Source: an uncultured Bacteroidia bacterium
GTDB lineage: Bacteria > Bacteroidota > Bacteroidia > Bacteroidales > Prolixibacteraceae
Direction of reading: 5' to 3'
NCBI GenBank assembly: GCA_903850335.1
Contig: CAINLJ010000078.1
Span: forward strand, 1-49,719
DNA: 49,719 nt
Shown here piece after piece: positions 26,602 through 35,619 of this stretch (position 1 is its first letter; each line of letters begins with the position of its first letter). Below the pieces are notes generated by a model that saw only the letters and a program-made list of their open reading frames with translations, was not told where the DNA came from and ran no database searches. The position numbers and the translations under genes were made by a program.

Positions 26602-27546
26602 ATGCGACATTTTACTTCGGTATATGATCTTCCGAACCTGAGCGAGGCTATAAAATCTGCTCTTGAGATAAAGAATAATCCGTATGGTTTTCAACATCTT
26701 GGAAAGAACAAGACGATTATATTGATTTTTTTCAATGCGAGTCTTCGAACAAGGTTAAGTACACAGAAGGCAGCTATGAATCTGGGTATGAATACAATGA
26801 TTTTAAATGTGAATCAGGATGGCTGGCGTATGGAAAGTGAAATGGGTGTCATTATGGATGGTGATAAACCGGAACATATGCGCGAGGCAATTCCCGTGAT
26901 CGGAAGATTCTGCGATATAATCGGAGTCAGGGCCTTCGCGGATTTTGAGAGCAAGGAAGACGATTATACTGAAAAAATACTTAATCAGTTTATTGATTAT
27001 TCCGGGGTTCCCGTGATAAGTATGGAGGCAGCAACACGGCATCCGCTTCAGAGTTTTGCCGATCACCTTACTATCGAAGAGTATAAAACAAAAGCACGTC
27101 CTAAGGTTGTAATGACATGGGCACCCCATCCTAAATCACTTCCTCAGGCAGTTCCGAATTCCTTCGTTGAATGGATGCGCCAAACGGATTATGATCTGGT
27201 AGTTACTCATCCTCAAGGATATGAGCTTGATAAAAAATTCATGGGTGACCTGGTTGTTGAGTATGATCAGAATAAGGCATTGGAAGGTGCAGATTTTGTT
27301 TATGCAAAAAACTGGTCTTCCTATACTCAATATGGAGAGATTCTTTCCAAAGACAGGTCCTGGACAATAACAAGTGATAAAATGTCATTAACCAACAATG
27401 CAAAGTTTATGCATTGCCTTCCGGTACGTCGCAATATGATCGTGACAGACGAGGTTCTTGATGGACCTGCGTCAATCGTTGTGGATGAAGCAGAAAATCG
27501 TGTATATTCGGCCCAGACAATATTAAAAATGATTTTGGAAGGTTAG
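26602..27546 (+). CDS. argF': N-succinylornithine carbamoyltransferase (ArgF')
   Basis: A 314-aa transcarbamylase. The carbamoyl-phosphate loop is ASLRTRLSTQ (46-55) and the second is HCLPVRRNM. It belongs to the acetyl/succinylornithine subgroup: VIMDGDKPEH places Pro90 at the position reported to select N-succinylornithine in Bacteroides fragilis, where acetylornithine enzymes carry Glu. HPLQSFADHLT and TWAPHPKSLPQAVPNS are also typical of that group. The product would be N-succinylcitrulline, later deacylated by ArgE. It ends one base before the argB ATG. Confidence 0.93.
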   Translation: MRHFTSVYDLPNLSEAIKSALEIKNNPYGFQHLGKNKTIILIFFNASLRTRLSTQKAAMNLGMNTMILNVNQDGWRMESEMGVIMDGDKPEHMREAIPVIGRFCDIIGVRAFADFESKEDDYTEKILNQFIDYSGVPVISMEAATRHPLQSFADHLTIEEYKTKARPKVVMTWAPHPKSLPQAVPNSFVEWMRQTDYDLVVTHPQGYELDKKFMGDLVVEYDQNKALEGADFVYAKNWSSYTQYGEILSKDRSWTITSDKMSLTNNAKFMHCLPVRRNMIVTDEVLDGPASIVVDEAENRVYSAQTILKMILEG

Positions 27547-27547
27547 T

Positions 27548-28324
27548 ATGAGAGAACATTTGATAATCATAAAGGTAGGTGGCCAGATCGTTGAAGAGGA
27601 AGAATCGCTAAGGAAGTTATTAAAAGACTTTTCGCGCATTGCGGGGGGGAAAATTCTCGTCCATGGGGGTGGTAAAAGTGCCACAGCTCTGGCTGAAAAA
27701 CTCGGAATAAAGACAAAAATAGTGGATGGCAGAAGGATCACTGATGCAGAGACCCTCAAGATTGCAACAATGGTTTATGCAGGTTTGGTAAACAAAAATA
27801 TTGTCGCCGGCTTGCAGGCATTGGGAAACAATGCAATCGGACTTTCAGGTGCCGATCTGGATGTTATCAGAGCCGTCAAACGGCCCGTAGGTGCCATTGA
27901 CTATGGCTTTGTTGGCGATATAAACTGGGTAAATGCACAGGCCCTGTCTGAATTAATAGATAATGGTGCAGTTCCTGTATTGGCGCCGATAACACACGAC
28001 GGGAAAGGTTCATTGTTAAACACAAACGCAGATACTATCGCATCCGAACTCGCAAGATCATTATGCAGCAGATATGAACTGCGTTTAATATTCTGCTTTG
28101 AAAAACAGGGAGTTTTACTGAACGAAAATGACGAGAAATCTGTTATATCTGAAATTAACCCTGAGTTATTCGAAGAGCTCAAGGCAAGCGGAGCGATTTC
28201 GGGAGGGATGATCCCAAAGCTTGAAAATGGGTTTAACGCGTTAAAACAGGGTGTTAGTGCTGTTGTGATAACGAATGCCCAGGGAATCTCAGGAGGATTG
28301 AGAGGCACAAGGCTAGTACTTTAA
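27548..28324 (+). CDS. argB: N-acetyl(succinyl)glutamate kinase
   Basis: A 258-aa amino-acid kinase. The opening IIKVGGQIVEEEESL, the glycine-rich GGKILVHGGGKSATALA, the central GLSGADLDVIRA and the C-terminal GGMIPKLENGFNAL are the conserved ArgB segments. It phosphorylates the acyl-glutamate. It starts one base after the argF' stop, and argE follows 3 bp later, so argF'-B-E are tightly coupled. The acyl group is inferred from ArgF'. Confidence 0.95.
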   Translation: MREHLIIIKVGGQIVEEEESLRKLLKDFSRIAGGKILVHGGGKSATALAEKLGIKTKIVDGRRITDAETLKIATMVYAGLVNKNIVAGLQALGNNAIGLSGADLDVIRAVKRPVGAIDYGFVGDINWVNAQALSELIDNGAVPVLAPITHDGKGSLLNTNADTIASELARSLCSRYELRLIFCFEKQGVLLNENDEKSVISEINPELFEELKASGAISGGMIPKLENGFNALKQGVSAVVITNAQGISGGLRGTRLVL

Positions 28325-28327
28325 TAA

Positions 28328-29392
28328 ATGTTAAAAGATAAAATTATATCAGAAAGTGTTGCATTGTTGAAAGCAATGATCGGGATTCCTTCATTGAGTC
28401 GTGAGGAAAAAGATGTGACAGACTTTCTTGAAGCAAAGCTAACTTCGTGGGGGCTGAAAGTCAACAGGAGCAGAAACAATGTATGGATCCGGAATTTACA
28501 TTGGAGTGAGGGTATGCCTGTACTGCTATTTAATTCACATGTCGATACTGTCCGGGCGGGCAAGGGCTGGACATACGATCCCTTTGCGGCTACTGTTGAA
28601 GAGGACCGGCTGACAGGCCTTGGAAGTAATGACGCCGGAGCTTCTGTCGTTGCTCTTTTAGGTGCATTCCGGTATTTTCATGAATCTGAAAATCTGGCCT
28701 ATAACCTTATTTTTTGTGCAAGCGCAGAGGAGGAAATATCCGGTGAGTTTGGTGTGGCCTCTGTCCTTGACCAACTTGGAAGGATTGATCTTGCGATAGT
28801 CGGAGAACCAACACAAATGCATATTGCCATTGCCGAGAAAGGGCTGATTGTACTTGACTGTGAGGCCAAAGGGCGTGCAGGACATGCCGCACGCAATGAA
28901 GGTGAGAACGCGATTTATAAGGCGATAAAAGATATTCAGATCCTGGAGCAATATAAATTTCCGCTTGAATCACCATTGCTGGGACCTGTTAAAATGACTG
29001 TTACCCAAATACAGGCCGGTAATCAGCACAATGTAGTCCCTGATTCCTGCAAGTATGTCGTTGACGTACGAACTAATGAATTTTATTCAAATGACGAAGT
29101 TTATCACAAAATAACCCAATTGATCGGATCCGAGGTTACACCCCGCTCATTCAGACTTAACTCCTCCGGGATAAGTCCGGATCATCCTCTTGTAAAAAGG
29201 GGGATATCGATGGGTCTGAACACTTATGGCTCACCGACAACATCCGATCAGGCGGTTATTCCATACCCTTCGATAAAAATGGGCCCCGGTGACTCAGCAC
29301 GCTCTCATACAGCCAATGAATATATCCTGATTTCCGAAATTGAGTCAGGGATTGAGACTTATATCCGGTTATTGGATGGTCTGAATTTCTAA
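28328..29392 (+). CDS. argE: M20-family deacylase, ArgE-type (N-succinylcitrulline deacylase)
   Basis: A 354-aa metallopeptidase-family amidohydrolase. Metal ligands and catalytic residues are visible: His71 in NSHVDTV, Asp102 in GLGSNDAGAS, Glu134-136 in ASAEEEISGE, Glu in VGEPTQ and the C-terminal His in RSHTANEYI. The middle lid domain has GRAGHAARNEGENA. It would remove the acyl group from N-succinylcitrulline to give citrulline for ArgG. It is the last gene of the arg/pro cluster and is followed by a likely terminator. Confidence 0.93.
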   Translation: MLKDKIISESVALLKAMIGIPSLSREEKDVTDFLEAKLTSWGLKVNRSRNNVWIRNLHWSEGMPVLLFNSHVDTVRAGKGWTYDPFAATVEEDRLTGLGSNDAGASVVALLGAFRYFHESENLAYNLIFCASAEEEISGEFGVASVLDQLGRIDLAIVGEPTQMHIAIAEKGLIVLDCEAKGRAGHAARNEGENAIYKAIKDIQILEQYKFPLESPLLGPVKMTVTQIQAGNQHNVVPDSCKYVVDVRTNEFYSNDEVYHKITQLIGSEVTPRSFRLNSSGISPDHPLVKRGISMGLNTYGSPTTSDQAVIPYPSIKMGPGDSARSHTANEYILISEIESGIETYIRLLDGLNF

Positions 29393-29487
29393 ATTGCAGA
29401 TTTATTTTAGGGCACATTTCTCATCATTTATGGAAACCCGGAACTTTAATTATCCCACCAGTACAATTAATCTTAATTTAACATTTT

Positions 29488-29520
29488 ACATTCTGACTTG
29501 TAGGATGGAATGTGTTTTTT
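29488..29520 (+). terminator. Probable terminator of the arg/pro cluster
   Basis: ACATTC (29488-29493) pairs with GAATGT (29508-29513) across a 14-nt loop and is followed by G and six T residues (29515-29520). It is about 95 bp past the argE stop and just before the his leader. The short stem keeps confidence moderate. Confidence 0.5.
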
Positions 29521-29523
29521 GAT

Positions 29524-29531
29524 TAATATTG
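29524..29531 (+). promoter_or_regulatory. Possible -7 element of the his operon promoter
   Basis: TAATATTG differs from TAnnTTTG by one base and lies 17 bp before the leader-peptide ATG. The nearest TTG (29498-29500) is 23 nt upstream, slightly too far. A promoter must lie between the 29520 terminator and the leader ORF, and this is the best candidate. Confidence 0.3.
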
Positions 29532-29547
29532 CACTATTATTTTAAAC

Positions 29548-29595
29548 ATGATAAAAATCAGTTCACATAACGGACACCATCATCACTTACCTTAA
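29548..29595 (+). CDS. his operon leader peptide (15 aa, five His)
   Basis: The ORF MIKISSHNGHHHHLP carries five His codons, four in a row (CAC CAT CAT CAC), just before the attenuator of the his operon. This is the hallmark of ribosome-mediated attenuation: when charged tRNA-His is scarce the ribosome stalls at the His run and lets the antiterminator form. The stop codon lies in the loop of the first hairpin. Confidence 0.85.
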   Translation: MIKISSHNGHHHHLP

Positions 29596-29669
29596 GGTGA
29601 GCTTGTGTTGGCGTGTCTATATTAAATGACCAAAACTCAGGCTTACCTACAATCAGGTGGGCCTTTTTT
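29586..29669 (+). promoter_or_regulatory. his operon attenuator (four-segment leader)
   Basis: Segments: 1, CTTACCT (29586-29592); 2, AGGTGAGC (29595-29602); 3, GCTTACCT (29641-29648); 4, AGGTGGGC (29655-29662). 1:2 gives the pause hairpin, 2:3 the antiterminator, and 3:4 the terminator, whose full stem runs AGGCTTACCT / AGGTGGGCCT (29639-29664) into six T residues (29664-29669). Segments 1 and 3 repeat each other, as do 2 and 4, so the two folds exclude each other. The His codons lie immediately upstream and in segment 1. Confidence 0.85.
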
Positions 29670-29680
29670 AATTTTAAAAG

Positions 29681-30541
29681 ATGGAATCAATTTTGAGAAT
29701 TGCAATACAGACAAAGGGTCGGTTAAACGAAGATTCGATGTTGTTGCTAGGTGAAACAGGTATAAAGCTGGTATCAAGCAGTCGCAGATTAATCTCTGCA
29801 GCTAAGAATTTTCCGCTGGAGGCTCTTTTTCTTCGTGATGACGATATTCCTCAATGCGTAGCCGATGGTGTAGCGGACATTGGTGTCGTTGGGAAAAATG
29901 AGGTTATGGAACAGCAGCAAAAGGTAGATATTGTCAAACATCTGGGTTTTAGTAAATGCAGACTTTCACTGGCAATACCAAAGGACGCTGAATATAATGG
30001 CCTGGAATGGTTTTCAGGTAAGAAGATTGCAACTTCCTATCCCCGTATTCTTAAATCTTTTCTTTCGGAAAACAACATAGATGCCAATATTCATTTCATC
30101 GCGGGATCGGTTGAGATAGCTCCGGGTATCGGACTGGCAGACGCCATTTTTGATATCGTTAGCTCAGGCAGTACTTTAGTCAGTAACCGGTTAAAAGAGG
30201 TTCAAAACCTTATGGACTCTGAAGCTGTATTGGTTGCGACCCCTAATCTTTCACTCGAAAAACAGGTGATCCTGGATGAGTTAATTTTCCGTATCGAAGC
30301 GGTTGAAAAGGGGAGAGGGAAGAAATATATCATGCTCAATGCACCGAACAATAAACTGGATCAGATCATTAAGGTGCTTCCGGGCATGACTTCTCCAACA
30401 ATAATGCCGTTGGCCAGAAATGGCTGGAGCTCACTGCATTCGGTGATTAATGAAAGCGAATTCTGGGTCGTAATTGGAAACCTTAAAAAAAATGGAGCCG
30501 AAGGAATATTAGTCATTCCAATTGAAAAAATGATATTGTAA
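29681..30541 (+). CDS. hisG: ATP phosphoribosyltransferase, long form
   Basis: A 286-aa enzyme, the HisG(L) type with a C-terminal regulatory domain (about 210-286, beginning YIMLNAPNNKLDQI) that binds histidine for feedback control; no HisZ is needed. The catalytic part has AIQTKGRLNEDS, ADIGVVGKNEV and the PRPP-binding region ADAIFDIVSSGSTLVSN. It joins ATP and PRPP in the first step of histidine synthesis. First structural gene after the attenuator; hisD follows 11 bp later. Confidence 0.96.
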   Translation: MESILRIAIQTKGRLNEDSMLLLGETGIKLVSSSRRLISAAKNFPLEALFLRDDDIPQCVADGVADIGVVGKNEVMEQQQKVDIVKHLGFSKCRLSLAIPKDAEYNGLEWFSGKKIATSYPRILKSFLSENNIDANIHFIAGSVEIAPGIGLADAIFDIVSSGSTLVSNRLKEVQNLMDSEAVLVATPNLSLEKQVILDELIFRIEAVEKGRGKKYIMLNAPNNKLDQIIKVLPGMTSPTIMPLARNGWSSLHSVINESEFWVVIGNLKKNGAEGILVIPIEKMIL

Positions 30542-30552
30542 ATTTCAAACCA

Positions 30553-31839
30553 ATGCAAATCTATCGTTTCCCCCTGTTTGATTCCTGGCCGGAAATAACA
30601 AAACGGCCTTCAGCTGATTTCATGGAAAAAATTGACACAGTAAGCAAGGTGATGTCTAAGATCCGTGCCGAAGGTGATGAAGCAATCCGGAAATTTACAC
30701 TTCAATTTGACCATGCAAATATTGCTGATTTTAAAGTTACGGCTTTAGAAATTGATGAGGCAGTCCGGGGCCTTGATCCCAAATTAAAAGCGGCTATCGA
30801 GACAGCAGCACAAAATATTGATACATTTCATGTTGCACAGAAAGTCTCCCACCGGGTCATAGAGACAATGCCCGGTGTAAAATGCTGGCAAAAATCTGTG
30901 CCCATTGAGCATGTCGGGTTATATATTCCAGGGGGTTCGGCACCTCTTTTTTCAACAGTGCTCATGCTGGGTATTCCGGCTATGATTGCAGGGTGCCATA
31001 ATGTAATCCTTTGCACTCCGCCTGATCGCGAGGGTAAAATCCATCCGGCCATATTATTTGCTGCATCTGTATGTCATATTTCAGAGATTTATAAAATTGG
31101 AGGGATGCAGGCAATTGGAGCAATGGCTTATGGTACGAAATCTGTACCAAAAGTTGACAAAATATTCGGTCCGGGTAACTCATGGGTTACAGCTGCCAAA
31201 CAGTTTGTTGCAAACACTGATTGTGCTATTGATATGCCTGCTGGTCCATCCGAAGTAGCCGTAATGGCCGATGAAACTGCAATCCCGGCTTTTGTGGCTG
31301 CAGACTTGCTTTCTCAGGCAGAACATGGTCCGGATAGTCAGGTAATTCTGGTTACGACAACTGAACAATTAATTAAGGATGTTATTAAGGTAATGGGTAA
31401 GCAGCTTAAAGAACTTCCCAGATCGGAAATTGCATCAAAGGCGCTGGATAACAGCAGGGCAATCTTAGTAAACGATGTTGAGGAGATGGTTTCTCTGATT
31501 AATTTTTATGCCCCTGAACATTTAATTATTGCAACTAAAGACGCGGCCGGACTCGCCGAAAGAATAACTAACGCAGGTTCTGTATTTATTGGGAATTACA
31601 CACCTGAGAGTGCCGGAGACTATGCATCAGGAACAAATCATACCCTTCCAACAAATGGCTGGGCACGATCATTCAGCGGTATCGGCCTGGATAGTTTTTG
31701 TAAAAAAATAACCTATCAGGAGATTACAAGGGAAGGATTTCAAAATCTGGGACCTATTATTGAGGAGATGGCTCATGCAGAGGAACTTTTTGCGCATAAA
31801 AATGCCGCTACGTTACGAATGAAACAGTTTCCGAAGTGA
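30553..31839 (+). CDS. hisD: Histidinol dehydrogenase
   Basis: A 428-aa zinc enzyme that oxidises histidinol to histidine in two NAD steps. Family stretches are HVGLYIPGGSAPLFSTVLM in part, KIFGPGNSWVTAAKQFV, DMPAGPSEVAVMAD, LLSQAEHGPDSQV (zinc-binding Gln/His) and TNHTLPTNGWARS. Full length. It follows hisG by 11 bp and precedes hisC by 36 bp. Confidence 0.97.
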   Translation: MQIYRFPLFDSWPEITKRPSADFMEKIDTVSKVMSKIRAEGDEAIRKFTLQFDHANIADFKVTALEIDEAVRGLDPKLKAAIETAAQNIDTFHVAQKVSHRVIETMPGVKCWQKSVPIEHVGLYIPGGSAPLFSTVLMLGIPAMIAGCHNVILCTPPDREGKIHPAILFAASVCHISEIYKIGGMQAIGAMAYGTKSVPKVDKIFGPGNSWVTAAKQFVANTDCAIDMPAGPSEVAVMADETAIPAFVAADLLSQAEHGPDSQVILVTTTEQLIKDVIKVMGKQLKELPRSEIASKALDNSRAILVNDVEEMVSLINFYAPEHLIIATKDAAGLAERITNAGSVFIGNYTPESAGDYASGTNHTLPTNGWARSFSGIGLDSFCKKITYQEITREGFQNLGPIIEEMAHAEELFAHKNAATLRMKQFPK

Positions 31840-31875
31840 ATGCAGTGATCTCATCTTTTTAAAGGAAACATAAAC

Positions 31876-32913
31876 ATGAACATAGATATTAATACTCTTC
31901 TGCGCGAAAATATTCGGAATTTAAAACCCTACTCAAGTGCCCGTGATGAATTTTCGGGCGACGCTGCTGTATTTCTCGACGCTAACGAGAATCCATATAA
32001 TATTCCATGGAACCGTTACCCCGATCCACATCAACGTATACTCAAGAAAAAGGTCAGTGAAATTAAAAACATCAACGTTCAGAATATTTTCCTTGGCAAT
32101 GGAAGCGATGAACCAATCGACCTGCTCTTTCGTGCATTTTGTGAGCCTGGCAGAGATGATGTGGTATCCATAAATCCTACATACGGAATGTACAAGGTTG
32201 CTGCTGATACAAATGATATCCGGGTAAACCTTGTGTCAATTTCCGAAGATTTCAATCTGGATGCAGATTTGGTTCTCTCAGCAGTGACTCCTCATTCAAA
32301 AATAATTTTTCTCTGCTCTCCTAATAATCCGACAGGGAATGCATTGAATAAGGATAGTATCCTGAAGATTATCAATACATTTAAGGGTATTGTAGTTGTT
32401 GATGAGGCATACATAGATTTCTGTCCGGAGAATTCATTGCTTGCTGATTTGGACAAATATCCAAATCTTGTGATTCTTCAGACTTTTTCGAAGGCATGGG
32501 GAATGGCAGGCCTGAGATTGGGTATGGCCTTTGCAAGTGAACTGGTCATCGATGTTTTAAGCAGGATAAAATATCCCTACAACCTTAATATTTTAACTCA
32601 GCAAAAGGCTCTTGAACTTTTAGGTGATGAAAAGTCAATGAGAGGATGGGTGGAGATAATCCTTAAAGAAAGAGAGCTGCTTGTCGAAAAATTTAAAACC
32701 TATCCCTTTGTAATTAAGGTATATCCATCGGATTCTAATTTTGTTCTCGTTCAGGTTTACGATCCCCGTGGTATTTATCAATATCTTGTTGATGAGAAAA
32801 TAATTGTCAGGGACCGGTCCTCCGTAGCACTTTGTGAAGGTTGTCTGCGTATCAGTATCGGCTCACCTGAAGAAAATGCAATTCTAACGGAGGCACTTGA
32901 CAAATTGATTTAA
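31876..32913 (+). CDS. hisC: Histidinol-phosphate aminotransferase
   Basis: A 345-aa class I/II PLP aminotransferase. The N-terminal ANENPYNIPWNRYPDP, FLGNGSDEPIDLL, CSPNNPTGN, VVDEAYIDFC and the Schiff-base Lys in QTFSKAWGMAGLRLG are characteristic. It converts imidazole-acetol phosphate to histidinol phosphate. hisB starts 24 bp downstream. Confidence 0.96.
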   Translation: MNIDINTLLRENIRNLKPYSSARDEFSGDAAVFLDANENPYNIPWNRYPDPHQRILKKKVSEIKNINVQNIFLGNGSDEPIDLLFRAFCEPGRDDVVSINPTYGMYKVAADTNDIRVNLVSISEDFNLDADLVLSAVTPHSKIIFLCSPNNPTGNALNKDSILKIINTFKGIVVVDEAYIDFCPENSLLADLDKYPNLVILQTFSKAWGMAGLRLGMAFASELVIDVLSRIKYPYNLNILTQQKALELLGDEKSMRGWVEIILKERELLVEKFKTYPFVIKVYPSDSNFVLVQVYDPRGIYQYLVDEKIIVRDRSSVALCEGCLRISIGSPEENAILTEALDKLI

Positions 32914-32937
32914 GATTATTCAAAACAATTCATCTGA

Positions 32938-34059
32938 ATGAAAAAAGTTCTATTTATCGATCGCGACGGAACACTTATTGTCGAACCAGTTAGCGATATG
33001 CAGGTCGATTCTCTTGAAAAACTTGAATTTATTCCAGGAGTCTTCCGGAACCTTTATAATATACAGGAATATCTTGACTTTGAATTGGTTATTGTAACCA
33101 ATCAGGATGGCCTTGGAACGTCTTCCTTCCCGGAGGAGACATTTTGGCCGGCGCAACAAAAAATGTTAAAAGCCTTTGAGAATGAGGGCATAGTTTTTAA
33201 AAATATCCATGTAGATCCTTCCTTGCCAGAGGATAATTCTCCATACCGAAAACCGGGAGTTGGAATGTTGGAAGAATATTTCAATGGAGATTATGATCTG
33301 GCCGGTTCATTTGTGATTGGCGACCGCAAAACAGATATTGAACTAGCCAAAAACCTTGGGACTAAGGGCATATATTTTGCACCCCAAAATCAGAACGATT
33401 CATTACCGGATAATTTGACACAGTATTGCTCATTGGTAACCGATAATTGGGAAGCTATTTTCAACTATCTCGTAATTGGTGAACGGACAGCAACAATAAG
33501 CCGCAAAACAGCTGAGACTGATATCTTTGTAGAACTTAAACTCGATGGCTCAGGAAAGTGTAATATTCATACTGGTCTGGCTTTCTTTGATCACATGCTT
33601 GATCAGATAGGTCGGCACTCCGGTTGCGATCTCACGATTAAAGTTACCGGGGATCTGGCTGTTGATGAACACCATACGATTGAAGATACTGGGATTGCCC
33701 TGGGAGAGGCGATCAGAAAAGCTCTGGGAGATAAAAGGGGTATCGAGCGGTATGGGTTTTGTTTGCCAATGGACGATTGCCTGGCACAGGTGGCCCTGGA
33801 TTTTGGCGGAAGACCGTGGATAGTATGGAATGCAGACTTTAAGCGCGAAAAAGTTGGTGATATGCCTACAGAGATGTTCTTTCATTTCTTTAAATCGTTG
33901 TCCGATTCATCATTGGCAAATTTGAATATTCAGGCAGAGGGGACTAATGAACATCATAAGATTGAAGGGATCTTTAAGGCTTTTGCCAGGGCATTAAAAA
34001 TGGCAATCCGAAAAGATCCGTTTGTACAATCATTACCAAGTACTAAAGGATTACTTTAA
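32938..34059 (+). CDS. hisB: Bifunctional histidinol-phosphatase / imidazoleglycerol-phosphate dehydratase
   Basis: A 373-aa fusion. The N-terminal HAD phosphatase (about 1-165) has [12 protein letters not shown] and [12 protein letters not shown], and acts on histidinol phosphate. The C-terminal IGP dehydratase (about 180-373) has [30 protein letters not shown] and [17 protein letters not shown], the two His-rich metal sites. It covers steps 6 and 8 of the pathway. purU, not a his gene, follows 34 bp later. Confidence 0.97.
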   Translation: MKKVLFIDRDGTLIVEPVSDMQVDSLEKLEFIPGVFRNLYNIQEYLDFELVIVTNQDGLGTSSFPEETFWPAQQKMLKAFENEGIVFKNIHVDPSLPEDNSPYRKPGVGMLEEYFNGDYDLAGSFVIGDRKTDIELAKNLGTKGIYFAPQNQNDSLPDNLTQYCSLVTDNWEAIFNYLVIGERTATISRKTAETDIFVELKLDGSGKCNIHTGLAFFDHMLDQIGRHSGCDLTIKVTGDLAVDEHHTIEDTGIALGEAIRKALGDKRGIERYGFCLPMDDCLAQVALDFGGRPWIVWNADFKREKVGDMPTEMFFHFFKSLSDSSLANLNIQAEGTNEHHKIEGIFKAFARALKMAIRKDPFVQSLPSTKGLL

Positions 34060-34093
34060 AATACATAGTAAAGCAGAACCAAAAACACAATCT

Positions 34094-34978
34094 ATGCTTT
34101 CGATTCGTAAGGATTCAGGAATAAGAAATACAGCGATATTGCTTATTTATTGTAAGGACAAACAAGGAATTCTGGCCGCTGTAACAGAATTTTTAAATGA
34201 AAACCGTGGCAATATTATTTACCTTGACCAGCATGTCGATCATGAGGAAGGGATCTTTTATATGCGTGTTGAATGGGAACTCGACAAATTTGCAATTCCG
34301 CGTGAGAAAATCTCTGATTATTTTGAAACACTTATTGCACGGAAATTCTCAATAACCTTCTTTCTTCATTTTTCCGATAAGAAGCCAAGGATTGCCGTTT
34401 TCGTATCGAAAATGTCTCATTGCCTCTTTGATATCCTTTCGAGATACGCAGCGGGTGAGTGGGACACCGAAATACCTGTAATCATCAGTAATCATGATAC
34501 TTTGCGTCCAGTTGCAACAAGCTTTGGGATAGATTTTCATCTCGTTGAGAAAAATGCCTCCAATAAACATGAGCAGGAGGAACTTGAAATGGAAATACTT
34601 CAGAAATATGATATAGATTTTGTTGTTCTTGCCAGATATATGCAGGTCTTGTCCGATCGCTTTGTAGCCAGTTACCCGAACAGGATAATCAATATTCATC
34701 ACTCTTTTCTTCCAGCCTTTGCCGGAGCAAAACCTTATCACGCAGCACATGAGCGCGGAGTCAAAATCATTGGGGCAACGAGTCATTATGTTACAGCGGA
34801 TCTTGACGCAGGTCCAATTATAGCACAGGATGTAGTGAGAATATCTCATATCGATACTGTCGAAAGCCTGATCCGAAAAGGCAGGGACCTTGAAAAGATT
34901 GTGTTAAGCGAGGCTGTCTATAAACACCTTCAAAGAAAAATACTCGTCTATAACAACAGAACTGTTGTTTTCAATTAA
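34094..34978 (+). CDS. purU: Formyltetrahydrofolate deformylase
   Basis: A 294-aa protein with an N-terminal ACT domain (about 10-85, TAILLIYCKDKQGILAAV) and a formyltransferase-fold hydrolase domain (INIHHSFLPAFAGAKPYH, GATSHYVTADLDAGPII). It releases formate from 10-formyl-THF. The frame is open 72 bp further upstream with a TTG, but that would overlap hisB; the ATG at 34094 (MLSIRKDSG) gives the family length. It lies between hisB and hisH in one operon, a link between one-carbon, purine and histidine metabolism discussed in the findings. Confidence 0.93.
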   Translation: MLSIRKDSGIRNTAILLIYCKDKQGILAAVTEFLNENRGNIIYLDQHVDHEEGIFYMRVEWELDKFAIPREKISDYFETLIARKFSITFFLHFSDKKPRIAVFVSKMSHCLFDILSRYAAGEWDTEIPVIISNHDTLRPVATSFGIDFHLVEKNASNKHEQEELEMEILQKYDIDFVVLARYMQVLSDRFVASYPNRIINIHHSFLPAFAGAKPYHAAHERGVKIIGATSHYVTADLDAGPIIAQDVVRISHIDTVESLIRKGRDLEKIVLSEAVYKHLQRKILVYNNRTVVFN

Positions 34979-35005
34979 AAACAACTTAACCGGAAAGCAC
35001 CTCAA

Positions 35006-35611
35006 ATGAAGATTGTAATTATTAAATACAATGCCGGAAATATCCGGTCAGTCGATTTCGCACTGCAGCGACTGGGTGTAACAGCAATCATAACCGACGA
35101 TCATCAGGAAATCCGTAATGCAGACCGGGTTATATTTCCTGGAGTTGGTGAGGCTTCGACAACCATGGGTTATCTTAAGGATCATAAACTTGACATTCTG
35201 ATACGCGATCTCAAACAGCCTGTATTGGGCGTGTGCCTTGGTTTACAGCTTATGTGTGCTCATTCTGAAGAGGGGAATACTACTTGTCTGGGTATCTTTC
35301 CGGAGAAGGTAATCAAATTCGTCAGGCCATCCGAAGATTCAATCACCTACAAAATTCCTCACATGGGCTGGAACAGCGTATCCGGATTAAAATCGGCGCT
35401 TTTCGATACTGTTAATGAAGAGGATTATTTTTATTTTGTTCACTCGTTTTATGCAGCCTCCGGAATAGATACCGCAGCAACCTGTAACTATATTGTCCCT
35501 TTTAGTGCTGCCCTTCACCGGGATAATTTCTACGCGACTCAATTCCATCCGGAGAAGAGCGGTCGTACAGGTTCAAAAATTCTTGAGAATTTTATAAATT
35601 TAAAATATTGA
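35006..35611 (+). CDS. hisH: Imidazole glycerol phosphate synthase, glutamine amidotransferase subunit
   Basis: A 201-aa class I amidotransferase. It starts [18 protein letters not shown], has the nucleophile Cys77 in [11 protein letters not shown] and the His/Glu pair in [11 protein letters not shown]. It supplies ammonia from glutamine to HisF. hisA begins 8 bp after its stop. Confidence 0.96.
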   Translation: MKIVIIKYNAGNIRSVDFALQRLGVTAIITDDHQEIRNADRVIFPGVGEASTTMGYLKDHKLDILIRDLKQPVLGVCLGLQLMCAHSEEGNTTCLGIFPEKVIKFVRPSEDSITYKIPHMGWNSVSGLKSALFDTVNEEDYFYFVHSFYAASGIDTAATCNYIVPFSAALHRDNFYATQFHPEKSGRTGSKILENFINLKY

Positions 35612-35619
35612 TTATCATC

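Noticed and set aside
34022-34093. Upstream TTG start of purU
   Set aside because: It would overlap hisB and add residues before the ACT domain that the family lacks.
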